Source: Sphingomonas sp. PsM26
Lineage (GTDB): Bacteria > Pseudomonadota > Alphaproteobacteria > Sphingomonadales > Sphingomonadaceae
NCBI GenBank assembly: GCA_030433805.1
Contig: JARUXA010000012.1
Coordinates: 62,001 to 126,000 of the forward strand
Direction of reading: 5' to 3'
Length of the DNA stretch: 64,000 nt
This document shows positions 45,587 to 53,345 of this stretch, piece by piece (the stretch's first letter is position 1; each line of letters begins with the position of its first letter). Below the pieces are notes generated by a model. It saw nothing but the letters and a program-made list of their open reading frames with translations, ran no database searches and was not told the origin of the DNA. A program made the position numbers and the translations under genes.

Positions 45587-47941
45587 TCAACGCCGCGGCA
45601 AGCGGACCGTGATGAGCGTGCCCCGCCCCGGTTCGGACACCAGCTGGATCGTCCCGCCATGCGCTTCGACGAACTGCCGTGCGAGCGGCAAGCCGAGCCC
45701 GAGCGCGCGTTCGCCATTGCGGGTGATGCCGGGCTGCCCGAACCGATCGAACGCGCGCTCGACCATTTGCGGGGTCATGCCGATCCCGTCGTCCGACACG
45801 ATCATCCGAACCGCCGCAGCCGTGCCGTCGACCCGCAACAGGATCCGCCCGCCCTCACGCGTCCCCGCGATCGCGTGGCGGAGCAGATGTTCGACCATCT
45901 GCTGCAGGCGCCGCGCATCGCCGAACACGTGCCCGGTCGAGGGTTGCAGGTCCGTCACGAAGTCGAGCTTGCGCTTGCTCGCAAGCCCAGCGACCGAAGC
46001 TGCCGCCGCCTGCGACGTGACGACGAGATCGACCTCGCGCTTGTCGAGCGTGACCGTACCGCCCTCCGCCTGCGTCAGGTCAAGCACTTCGTCGACCAGC
46101 ATCCCGAGCCGCTCGACCGATTCGAGGATCGCTTCGACATAGCCTTCCGCCGCCTTGCTCAGCTTGCCCGCATAGCCTTCGTTGAGCATCTCGGCGAACC
46201 CGCTGATCGACGTCAGCGGGGTGCGCAATTCATAGCTCATCGTCGCGACGAAGGCAGTCTTGATCCGGTCCGCCGCTTCCAGCGCCTCGTTGCGGTCGCG
46301 GAGAGCCCGCTCGATCCGTCGGCTGTCGGAAATGTCGAGCATCGTGAACAGCCCGTTGCCATCGGGCAGCGGCACCGCGGCGAATTCGTAATGCCGGCCG
46401 TCCGCAAAGGCGACCCGCCCGGCGCGCTGCTGGCGCTCGACCGTCGCCGCGCGGACCAGATCGCCGATCAGCCCAGCCCGCGCTGGGTTGGCGAGTTGCT
46501 TGGCGGCGGCCTCCGCCAGCACGTCGACGCGCGGATGAGTCGCGAGGAACTCTTCCTCGAACCCCCAGAGCGTGCGGAACTTGTGGTTCCACAATTGCAG
46601 CCGACCGTCCGCCGCGAACACGCCGAGCGCCTCGTACAGATTCTCGAACGTCGCGGTCCGCACCCGCAGCAGCGTGTCGCGCGCGCTGGCGAGTTGCACC
46701 TGCTCGGTGCGATCCTCGAAGATCAGCAGCAACCCGCCATCGGGCAACGGCTGCGCCACGACGCGGAGATGCACCCCGCCCGGCAGATGCCATTCTTCCT
46801 CGATCGCACCGCCCGCCGCGAGAAACCATTCGCGCCGCTCGTTCTTCCAGCCCGGAAAGTCGCGGACTTCGGGCAGACGCGATGCCTCGCGCATCCGCTC
46901 CAGCACGCGATCGAATTCGGGACGATCGGCGAGCCACTCGGGCTTCATCGCAAAGATCCGGCGGAACGGCTGGTTGCAGAACACCAGCGCGCGGTCCGGG
47001 CCGAACTGCACCACCGCCGCCGAGACGCGATCGAGCATCGCGCGCTGCGCATCGTCGAACCGCTTGAGCTGTGCGCGCGCCTGTTCGAGATCCTCGATAT
47101 CGATCGCGAAGCCCGCGACGCCGCCCGCCGACAGCGGCGCATCATACACGCGCAACATCCGCCGTTCGCCGCGGATCGTCGCGGGAAGCGTCTGTGTCTG
47201 GATCGCCTTGGCGTCGCGCGCCATCACCGCGCTCGCCAGCGGTCCGCCGACCCCCGACCCCTCGACCAGTTCGAGTCCGCGTTGAACGACATCCTGCGGC
47301 GAGGTTCCCTCGACCGCATCGACATAATGCGAGTTGACCATCGCCAGCCGCAAGTCCGGTCCGCGATACCACATCGGCATCGGAGCGGCCTGGATGATCC
47401 CGCTCAATTCGTCATAATGCGTCGTCGCCTCGTCGACCGCAGCACGCAACTGCACGATCTCGGCTTCGCTGTCGGTCGCGTCGAACACCCACACCACCAC
47501 GCCCCCCGAAATCCGTACGTCGCGCGCCGCGCGACTGCCCCGGATCATCAGCGCGCGGGACGATCCCAGCGCCCGGATCGCGCGGGCGAAGGCACGCCCC
47601 GACTTCTGCGCGGCGGCGACATCCGCCGACAGTGCGGTAAAATCCTCGGGCGCGATCCCCGCGCCGTGCACCGACAGGTCGTTCAGATAGCGCGGCGGGG
47701 TCGTCAGGCCGAACCAGTCGGCGAGTCGTTCGGAACAGTCCACCCGCCCGTCGGCATGCACGATCATCGCGAGCGCAGGCGCGGACGCGAGCATCGCGGA
47801 AAGCCGCGCATTCTCGGCAAAGGTCGCGGCGGCCTCGCGGCGCGCGCGCAGACCGCCGTACAGGATCACCGAAGCGCCCGTCAGCAGAACTGCCAGCCCA
47901 ACCCCGCTCAGCAGCAGCGAGCTCTGCACCAAACCGATCAT
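45587..47941 (-). CDS. divL: DivL-like PAS sensor pseudo-histidine kinase (Tyr in H-box)
   Basis: A 784-residue membrane protein: one N-terminal transmembrane helix (SLLLSGVGLAVLLTGASVIL), a chain of PAS domains to about residue 540, then HisKA and HATPase domains. The H-box reads VATMSYELRTPLTSISGF: the phospho-accepting histidine is replaced by Tyr570 (codon TAT at 46232-46234), as in Caulobacter DivL. The N-box Asn is also replaced (HLLRHAIAGT, His about 689), while the G1 (SDDGIGM) and G2 (LGLGLPLAR) boxes remain. In Caulobacter DivL steers the CckA-CtrA cell-cycle pathway; orthology here rests on the tyrosine and architecture. Lies between ahcY and ccdA. Confidence 0.88.
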   Translation of the reverse strand: MIGLVQSSLLLSGVGLAVLLTGASVILYGGLRARREAAATFAENARLSAMLASAPALAMIVHADGRVDCSERLADWFGLTTPPRYLNDLSVHGAGIAPEDFTALSADVAAAQKSGRAFARAIRALGSSRALMIRGSRAARDVRISGGVVVWVFDATDSEAEIVQLRAAVDEATTHYDELSGIIQAAPMPMWYRGPDLRLAMVNSHYVDAVEGTSPQDVVQRGLELVEGSGVGGPLASAVMARDAKAIQTQTLPATIRGERRMLRVYDAPLSAGGVAGFAIDIEDLEQARAQLKRFDDAQRAMLDRVSAAVVQFGPDRALVFCNQPFRRIFAMKPEWLADRPEFDRVLERMREASRLPEVRDFPGWKNERREWFLAAGGAIEEEWHLPGGVHLRVVAQPLPDGGLLLIFEDRTEQVQLASARDTLLRVRTATFENLYEALGVFAADGRLQLWNHKFRTLWGFEEEFLATHPRVDVLAEAAAKQLANPARAGLIGDLVRAATVERQQRAGRVAFADGRHYEFAAVPLPDGNGLFTMLDISDSRRIERALRDRNEALEAADRIKTAFVATMSYELRTPLTSISGFAEMLNEGYAGKLSKAAEGYVEAILESVERLGMLVDEVLDLTQAEGGTVTLDKREVDLVVTSQAAAASVAGLASKRKLDFVTDLQPSTGHVFGDARRLQQMVEHLLRHAIAGTREGGRILLRVDGTAAAVRMIVSDDGIGMTPQMVERAFDRFGQPGITRNGERALGLGLPLARQFVEAHGGTIQLVSEPGRGTLITVRLPRR

Positions 47942-48048
47942 CCCGCCCCTTTACGACGGCGCATTGCCCGTTCCTTCGCGTACCCGCTGCGCTACCACCG
48001 GTACCACCGCGTTGACAGAGCGTGCGGCGGATCCACCGCATAGATCAA

Positions 48049-48080
48049 GAAAAAAGGCGGCGAGCCAGTGCTCGCCGCCT
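48049..48080 (-). terminator. Rho-independent terminator of ahcY
   Basis: On the minus strand GGCGGCGAGC pairs with GCTCGCCGCC around a 4-base loop, followed by TTTTTTCTT. It starts 31 bases after the ahcY stop. Confidence 0.92.
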
Positions 48081-48110
48081 TCGTTCGACATCGATTGCCG
48101 TGGTCGGCGA

Positions 48111-49526
48111 TCAGTAGCGATAGTGATCCGGCTTGAACGGACCCTCGACCGGCACGCCGATGTAATCGGCCTGCTTCTTGGTCAGCTGGGTCATCTTCAC
48201 GCCGAGCTTCTCGAGATGCAGCGCAGCGACCTTCTCATCGAGGTGCTTCGGCAGGACGTAGACGTCGTTCTTATACTGCTCGGGATTGGTGAACAGTTCG
48301 ATCTGCGCCAGCGTCTGGTTGGTGAAGCTTGCCGACATCACGAACGACGGGTGGCCGGTCGCGTTGCCGAGGTTGACCAGACGGCCCTTGGACAGGATGA
48401 TGATCTGCTTGCCGTCGTCGAACTCGACGAGATCGACCTGCGGCTTCACTTCGGTCCACTTGTAGTTCGACAGCGCCGAGATCTGGATCTCGGAGTCGAA
48501 GTGGCCGATGTTGCAGACGATCGCCATGTTCTTCATGCCGCGCATGTGGTCGGCGGTGATGACGTCGGCGTTGCCGGTCGCGGTCACGAAGATGTCGGCG
48601 CGCGTTACGGCCTCTTCCATCGTCACGACTTCGAAGCCCTCCATCGCCGCCTGCAGCGCGCAGATCGGATCGACTTCGGTCACGAGAACGCGGGCGCCGC
48701 CGTTGCGGAGCGACTGGGCCGAACCCTTGCCGACGTCACCGAAGCCGGCGACGGTCGCGACCTTGCCCGCGAGCATCACGTCGGTGCCGCGACGGATCGC
48801 GTCGACCAGCGACTCCTTGCAGCCGTAGAGGTTGTCGAACTTCGACTTGGTCACGCTGTCGTTGACGTTGATCGCGGGGAACGGCAGCTCGCCCTTCTTG
48901 GCGATCGCGTACAGGCGGTGAACGCCCGTCGTGGTCTCTTCCGACACGCCCTTGATGTTCTTGACGGTCTCGGTGAGGTAGCCGGGCTTCTTTGCGATGA
49001 ACGCCTTCACGGCGCGCTGCATCTCGACTTCTTCCTCATTCTCGGGCTCGCCGAACGAATGGCCGGCTTCGAGCTTGGCACCCCAGAGGGCGAACGCGGT
49101 GGCATCACCACCGTCGTCGAGGATCATGTTGCAGGTCTGGCCGTCGCCATTGTCCCAGTCGAAGATGTTGCCGACGTAATCCCAATAGTCCGCGAGGCTC
49201 TCGCCCTTGATCGCGAACACCGGCACGCCCGACGCTGCGATCGCGGCAGCAGCATGGTCCTGCGTCGAGTAAATGTTGCACGTTGCCCAGCGGACGTCGG
49301 CACCGAGCGCGGTCAGCGTCTCGATCAGCACCGCGGTCTGGATCGTCATGTGGAGCGAACCGGTGATGCGCGCGCCCTTGAGCGGCTTGGCCGTGCCGAA
49401 TTCGTCGCGGAGGGCCATCAGGCCGGGCATCTCGGTCTCGGCGATGTTGATTTCCGCGCGACCGAAATCGGCGAGGGTAATGTCTGCGACGACATAGTCG
49501 GTCGGCTTGTCGAGAACGGTGGCCAC
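48111..49526 (-). CDS. ahcY: Adenosylhomocysteinase
   Basis: A 471-residue NAD-dependent enzyme that splits S-adenosylhomocysteine into adenosine and homocysteine, keeping methylation going. Seen are [34 protein letters not shown], the NAD motif [15 protein letters not shown], and the conserved C-terminus ending KPDHYRY. Full length. Followed by a strong terminator and preceded by a palindrome at 49586-49605 that probably regulates it. Confidence 0.98.
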   Translation of the reverse strand: MATVLDKPTDYVVADITLADFGRAEINIAETEMPGLMALRDEFGTAKPLKGARITGSLHMTIQTAVLIETLTALGADVRWATCNIYSTQDHAAAAIAASGVPVFAIKGESLADYWDYVGNIFDWDNGDGQTCNMILDDGGDATAFALWGAKLEAGHSFGEPENEEEVEMQRAVKAFIAKKPGYLTETVKNIKGVSEETTTGVHRLYAIAKKGELPFPAINVNDSVTKSKFDNLYGCKESLVDAIRRGTDVMLAGKVATVAGFGDVGKGSAQSLRNGGARVLVTEVDPICALQAAMEGFEVVTMEEAVTRADIFVTATGNADVITADHMRGMKNMAIVCNIGHFDSEIQISALSNYKWTEVKPQVDLVEFDDGKQIIILSKGRLVNLGNATGHPSFVMSASFTNQTLAQIELFTNPEQYKNDVYVLPKHLDEKVAALHLEKLGVKMTQLTKKQADYIGVPVEGPFKPDHYRY

Positions 49527-49585
49527 GGGGCATCTCCGATTGAGTTGATGCCCGCGCCCTTACTGCCGAATAGCCGTCGGATCAA

Positions 49586-49605
49586 ATATAAAGATGTCTT
49601 TATAT
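49586..49605. promoter_or_regulatory. SahR/ArsR-type operator candidate upstream of ahcY
   Basis: ATATAAAGATGTCTTTATAT: nine outer base pairs are perfectly symmetric with only the central TG breaking the dyad. It lies 60 bases before the ahcY start in a GC-rich context. ArsR-type SahR regulators are known to bind AT-rich dyads before ahcY in many proteobacteria; this resembles that type from memory. Confidence 0.65.
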
Positions 49606-49669
49606 GTCGGTCCGAAGGGGCGCCGTCATGCGCTCGATCGCTGTCTGTGCGACGATCGCGACGTTTGCC

Positions 49670-50233
49670 TCAGGCATTCCCCGCCCCGCTGACGAGCAAC
49701 CGCGAGTCGATCCCGGCCTCGCCGAACGCCTGCTCCCACCGGCGCTCCGCTTGCGTATCATAGAGGATCGCCAAGTCGCCGGGCGTGCTGAACCAGCCAT
49801 GCCGGCTCATCTCCGCATCGAGCTGCCCCGCCCCCCATCCGGCATAGCCCAGCGCGACGATCCAGCGCGACGGCCCGGTTCCGGCGGCAATCGCGCGGAG
49901 CACATCGGTCGTGCCCGACAGCGCCCAGCGGCTGGCGACGCTCACCGTGTCCTGCCCGCCCCAGTCCTGACTATGCACGACAAACCCGCGCTGTGGCTCG
50001 ACCGGTCCCCCGATATGGACCGGGGCATCCGGTGCCACGCCCGGATCGATATCGAGCTGCCCCAGCACCGCGTGGAGACCGATGCCGGGAAGCGTGTCGC
50101 CGATCCCGATCCCGAGCGCGCCTTCCGCGTCGTGCGCGCACATCGCAATGATCGCGCGCTCGAACCGCGGGTCGCCGATGCCGGGCATCGCGAGCAGGAA
50201 CTGGCCGGTCAGATATGTCGTCGAGTCCATCAT
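49670..50233 (-). CDS. YqgE/AlgH family protein
   Basis: A 187-residue protein of the UPF0301 (YqgE/AlgH) family: YLTGQFLLAMPGIGDPRFERA near the start, IGGPVEPQRGFVVH in the middle, VALGYAGWGAGQLDAEM near the end. Function is unsettled; the AlgH name comes from a link to alginate regulation. Two adjacent ATG codons compete as start. Minus strand, divergent from the peroxiredoxin gene. Confidence 0.92.
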   Translation of the reverse strand: MMDSTTYLTGQFLLAMPGIGDPRFERAIIAMCAHDAEGALGIGIGDTLPGIGLHAVLGQLDIDPGVAPDAPVHIGGPVEPQRGFVVHSQDWGGQDTVSVASRWALSGTTDVLRAIAAGTGPSRWIVALGYAGWGAGQLDAEMSRHGWFSTPGDLAILYDTQAERRWEQAFGEAGIDSRLLVSGAGNA

Positions 50234-50352
50234 CCCGCATCATAGGCATGTGGGTGAGCGCTCGCCATGCTTGAAATTTGGCCGCCGCTGGCCGACGTAC
50301 CGCCCAGCCGTTTCCCCATTTCGGGTTGGAGCGGCCGCATCAGGAGATTCTC

Positions 50353-50832
50353 ATGACGATCAACGTCGGCGACCGCGTCCCCACCACCATGCTCACCAAA
50401 GTCACGCCCGATGGCCCGGATCAGGTCAGCTCGGACGAATTCTTCAAGGGCCGCAAGGTCGCGCTCGTCGCAGTTCCAGGGGCCTTCACGCCGACCTGCT
50501 CGGCGCGCCACCTCCCCGGCTTCGTCGACAAGGCGGCGGACCTGAAGGCCAAGGGCATCGACGAGATCGCCTTCACCTCGGTCAACGACGCCTTCGTCAT
50601 GGGTGCCTGGGGCAAGGCCAGCGACGCCGGCGACATCACGATGCTCGCCGACGGCAACGCTGAGTTCGCCAAGGCCGTCGGCCTGACCTTCGATGGCTCC
50701 AAGTTCGGCATGGGCGAGCGCAGCCAGCGCTATTCGATGCTGATCAACGACGGCGTCGTCGAACAGCTCAACGTCGAGGCACCGGGTGAATTCAAGGTTT
50801 CGTCGGCAGAACATCTGCTGAGCGAAATCTAA
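50353..50832 (+). CDS. Peroxiredoxin (Prx5/AhpE-like, atypical 2-Cys or glutaredoxin-dependent)
   Basis: A 159-residue peroxiredoxin. VAVPGAFTPTCSARHLPGFV contains the TxxC site with the peroxidatic cysteine near residue 50, and SVNDAFVMGAWGK with RSQRYSMLINDG match the PrxV subgroup. It reduces hydrogen peroxide and organic hydroperoxides with thiol partners. The ATG at 50353 has AGGAG 6 bases upstream, so the longer open frame is ignored. Confidence 0.95.
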   Translation: MTINVGDRVPTTMLTKVTPDGPDQVSSDEFFKGRKVALVAVPGAFTPTCSARHLPGFVDKAADLKAKGIDEIAFTSVNDAFVMGAWGKASDAGDITMLADGNAEFAKAVGLTFDGSKFGMGERSQRYSMLINDGVVEQLNVEAPGEFKVSSAEHLLSEI

Positions 50833-50922
50833 CGTACGACGAAGCGAGTGTGGCGACGGAACCTCCGCTCGCCGCACTTCGTTTCTCATCCGGAACACGT
50901 CTTTATGCGAAGGGAGATCATC

Positions 50923-51195
50923 ATGACGGATACGATCAAGCAGGCTACCGACACCGCGCAGGATCTTGGCAACAAGGCCGCGACCGAGGTCAAGAAGGTG
51001 GTCGATCCGTCGATCCTGACGCAGGCGCAGGAAGCCGTCACCGACGCGTTCAACGCGACCGTCGAGGCGGTCAAGGAACATCCGGTCGCGGCAGCCGCAA
51101 TCGCAACCGGCGCGGCCGCCGCAGTGGCGGGCACGGTATATGGCGTGAAGAAGCTTCGCGAAGGCGAAGACGTGATTCCGCCCCTCAAGAAGTAA
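50923..51195 (+). CDS. Small helical membrane-anchored protein, DUF883/ElaB-like
   Basis: A 90-residue protein with an amphipathic first half (TIKQATDTAQDLGNKAATEV) and an Ala-rich hydrophobic helix (EHPVAAAAIATGAAAAVAGTVYG), ending PPLKK. The layout resembles DUF883/ElaB or YqjD-type proteins, which tether ribosomes or respond to stationary phase in enterics; the match is by composition, not by a firm motif. The ATG has GGGAGA before it. Confidence 0.7.
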   Translation: MTDTIKQATDTAQDLGNKAATEVKKVVDPSILTQAQEAVTDAFNATVEAVKEHPVAAAAIATGAAAAVAGTVYGVKKLREGEDVIPPLKK

Positions 51196-51280
51196 GGCGA
51201 TCGGGCACGCGCCTTTCCGGTGCGTGCCCCAATCCATAGCCGGTCTTGCGCGTGTAACGATACCGCATTAGCCGCTGTGC

Positions 51281-52738
51281 ATGACGCAAGCATCCGACAT
51301 CGTCGCCGAGCTCGACCGCCTGTACCGCGCGTCGGTCGAACGCCTCCAGGCGGCCCTCACCACCTATATCACCACCGGCCAGCCGCCCGCGCGCGAAAGC
51401 CGCAGCGACGGCAGCTTTGCCTACCCCGAAATCCGGCTGCACTATCGCGGCGGCGAGGATCGTCCGGTGCCCCCCCGCTCGTTCGGCCGTCTCGTCAGCG
51501 AAGGCGCCTATGCGATCAGCGTTACCAAGCCCGCGATCTTCGCAGACTATCTGACCGAGCAGCTGACGCTGCTGATCGAGGATTACGACGTCACGGTCGA
51601 GGCAGTCCCCGGACGGCAGGAAATCCCGTTTCCTTATGTGATCGATCCCGGCCATGCGCTGAGCCTCGACGCGGTCACCGCGACCGACTTGTCGCGCCAC
51701 TTCCCCGCGACCGAACTCGCGCATATCGGTGACGAGATCGCGGACGGACGCTATGCCGTGCTCGCCGGCGGCGCGCGTCCGCTGGCGCTGTTCGACGGGT
51801 TGCGCACCGATTTTTCGCTGGCGCGGTTGCGGCATTACACCGGCACGCCCCCCGAGCACGTCCAGCGCTACGTGCTGTTCACCAACTACCACCGCTACGT
51901 CGACGAATTCGTCCGCTGGGCGTGTGCGCAGCTCGAGCCACACGAGGACGGCACGCCAAGCCGCTACGTCGGCGTATCGGGCGCCGGTGGGGTGATGATG
52001 CGCGCGGGCGATGACGTCGAGGCGATGCTTGCCGACACCAGCGCCTGGCGGCGGCACCAGATGCCCGCCTATCACCTGATGGCCGAGGACGGCACCGGGA
52101 TCACGTTGGTCAACATCGGCGTCGGTCCCTCCAACGCCAAGACGATCTGCGACCATCTCGCGGTGCTCCGCCCCGAGGCGTGGCTGATGATCGGCCATTG
52201 CGGCGGCCTGCGCCCGAGCCAGCGGATCGGCGACTATGTGTTGGCGCACGCCTATCTGCGCGACGACCATATCCTCGACGACGTGCTTCCGCCCGAAATC
52301 CCGGTTCCGGCGATCGCCGAAGTCCAGTTGGCACTGGCGCGTGCGGCCGAGACGGTCTCGGGCCAGACCGGCGACGAGCTCAAGCGCCGCCTGCGCACCG
52401 GCACGATCGTGACGACCGACGACCGCAACTGGGAACTGCAATATTCGCGCTCCGCCTTGCGCTTTTCGCTGTCGCGCGCGGTTGGAATCGACATGGAATC
52501 GGCTACGATCGCGGCACAGGGCTACAGATTCCGCGTCCCTTATGGAACGTTGCTGTGCGTCTCGGACAAGCCGCTCCACGGCGAGTTGAAGCTCCCCGGC
52601 CAGGCCAACCGCTTCTACGAACGCGCCATAAGCGAGCACATGCGGATCGGCATCGAAGCCTGCGAGGAACTCCGCCGCGAAGGCAACAAGTTGCACTCCC
52701 GCAAACTCCGCGCCTTCAACGAGCCGCCGTTCCGGTAA
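51281..52738 (+). CDS. amn: AMP nucleosidase
   Basis: A 485-residue enzyme that splits AMP into adenine and ribose-5-phosphate. The N-terminal region (FAYPEIRLHYRGGEDRPVPP) is the specific AMP nucleosidase domain, and the C-terminal half is a phosphorylase-superfamily fold with IGHCGGLRPSQRIGDYVLAHA and GIDMESATIAAQGYRF, where the Glu-Ser pair contacts ribose. It ends KLHSRKLRAFNEPPFR, a conserved terminus. Length is normal. Confidence 0.94.
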   Translation: MTQASDIVAELDRLYRASVERLQAALTTYITTGQPPARESRSDGSFAYPEIRLHYRGGEDRPVPPRSFGRLVSEGAYAISVTKPAIFADYLTEQLTLLIEDYDVTVEAVPGRQEIPFPYVIDPGHALSLDAVTATDLSRHFPATELAHIGDEIADGRYAVLAGGARPLALFDGLRTDFSLARLRHYTGTPPEHVQRYVLFTNYHRYVDEFVRWACAQLEPHEDGTPSRYVGVSGAGGVMMRAGDDVEAMLADTSAWRRHQMPAYHLMAEDGTGITLVNIGVGPSNAKTICDHLAVLRPEAWLMIGHCGGLRPSQRIGDYVLAHAYLRDDHILDDVLPPEIPVPAIAEVQLALARAAETVSGQTGDELKRRLRTGTIVTTDDRNWELQYSRSALRFSLSRAVGIDMESATIAAQGYRFRVPYGTLLCVSDKPLHGELKLPGQANRFYERAISEHMRIGIEACEELRREGNKLHSRKLRAFNEPPFR

Positions 52739-52798
52739 GAGACGGGAAACCAGCGTCGCGTTGCGCGTTGAGGTTGCGACCAATTCAAGGATGAACCG

Positions 52799-53251
52799 AT
52801 GGCCACGCCACCGAAAAAGCCGACCGATACCGAAACCCCGACCGAGGCGGCCGCACCGCCCAGCCCAGCGAAGCCGCCCAAGCCCCCCAAGCCGGACAAG
52901 CCCGCACGGGCAAAATCCGGATCAGCCGGCAAAGCCCCTGCGCCGCGCAAGCCCGCCAAGCCGCGCAGCGCGGCCTCGGGGCGCCCGGTCAATCCGGGCA
53001 AGCCGATCGTGAAGCCGGCACCCCCCGCCGCCCCCACGTCCGCGACCCGGAAGCGCTGGGGCTCGGCAGCGGCCGTCGTTGGCGGACTGGCTGCCGTGGG
53101 TGCCACCGCCGCTGCGCTGTTCGCGCTGCGCGGAAGCACGCCGGTTGCCGACAAGCCCAACCGCGGCAAGCGCGCGCATCAGGCCGACGGCAGCAATTCA
53201 AGTGCATCGTTCGAGGCAGGCATCGCCGACGAAGGCACAATTCCGGAATAA
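52799..53251 (+). CDS. Pro/Ala/Lys-rich hypothetical protein with one transmembrane helix
   Basis: 150 residues, not recognised. Residues 1-82 are disordered and built from Pro, Lys, Ala and Thr (PAKPPKPPKPDKPARAK), then a single hydrophobic helix (WGSAAAVVGGLAAVGATAAALFAL) and a polar acidic tail ending EAGIADEGTIPE. It could be a membrane-tethered adaptor with a cytoplasmic tail. AAGGA precedes the ATG. Confidence 0.7.
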   Translation: MATPPKKPTDTETPTEAAAPPSPAKPPKPPKPDKPARAKSGSAGKAPAPRKPAKPRSAASGRPVNPGKPIVKPAPPAAPTSATRKRWGSAAAVVGGLAAVGATAAALFALRGSTPVADKPNRGKRAHQADGSNSSASFEAGIADEGTIPE

Positions 53252-53300
53252 GCCACACCCGCACTTCGCCGGTTCGGGTTGCGCAATATCAACACCAGGC

Positions 53301-53337
53301 CCGGGGCCGTACCGCCATCACTGGCGGTCGGCCCCGG
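53301..53337. terminator. GC-rich hairpin between convergent genes
   Basis: CCGGGGCCG-T-ACCGCC pairs with GGCGGT-C-GGCCCCGG around 6 bases. It lies between the stops of the Pro-rich gene and the TonB receptor gene and could terminate both; no clean T run is seen, so it is a weak candidate. Confidence 0.5.
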
Positions 53338-53345
53338 TATCGCGA

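Noticed and set aside
45587..47941. Ordinary PAS sensor histidine kinase
   Set aside because: The phospho-accepting histidine is tyrosine and the N-box Asn is histidine, so a standard phosphorelay kinase call would be misleading.
45659..48043. 794-codon plus-strand frame opposite the divL-like gene
   Set aside because: Antisense shadow; composition is Arg/His-rich and the opposite strand encodes clear PAS and kinase domains.
49527..49669. SAH or SAM riboswitch before ahcY
   Set aside because: I could not find the expected conserved helices in the leader; the only clear signal is the DNA dyad at 49586-49605.
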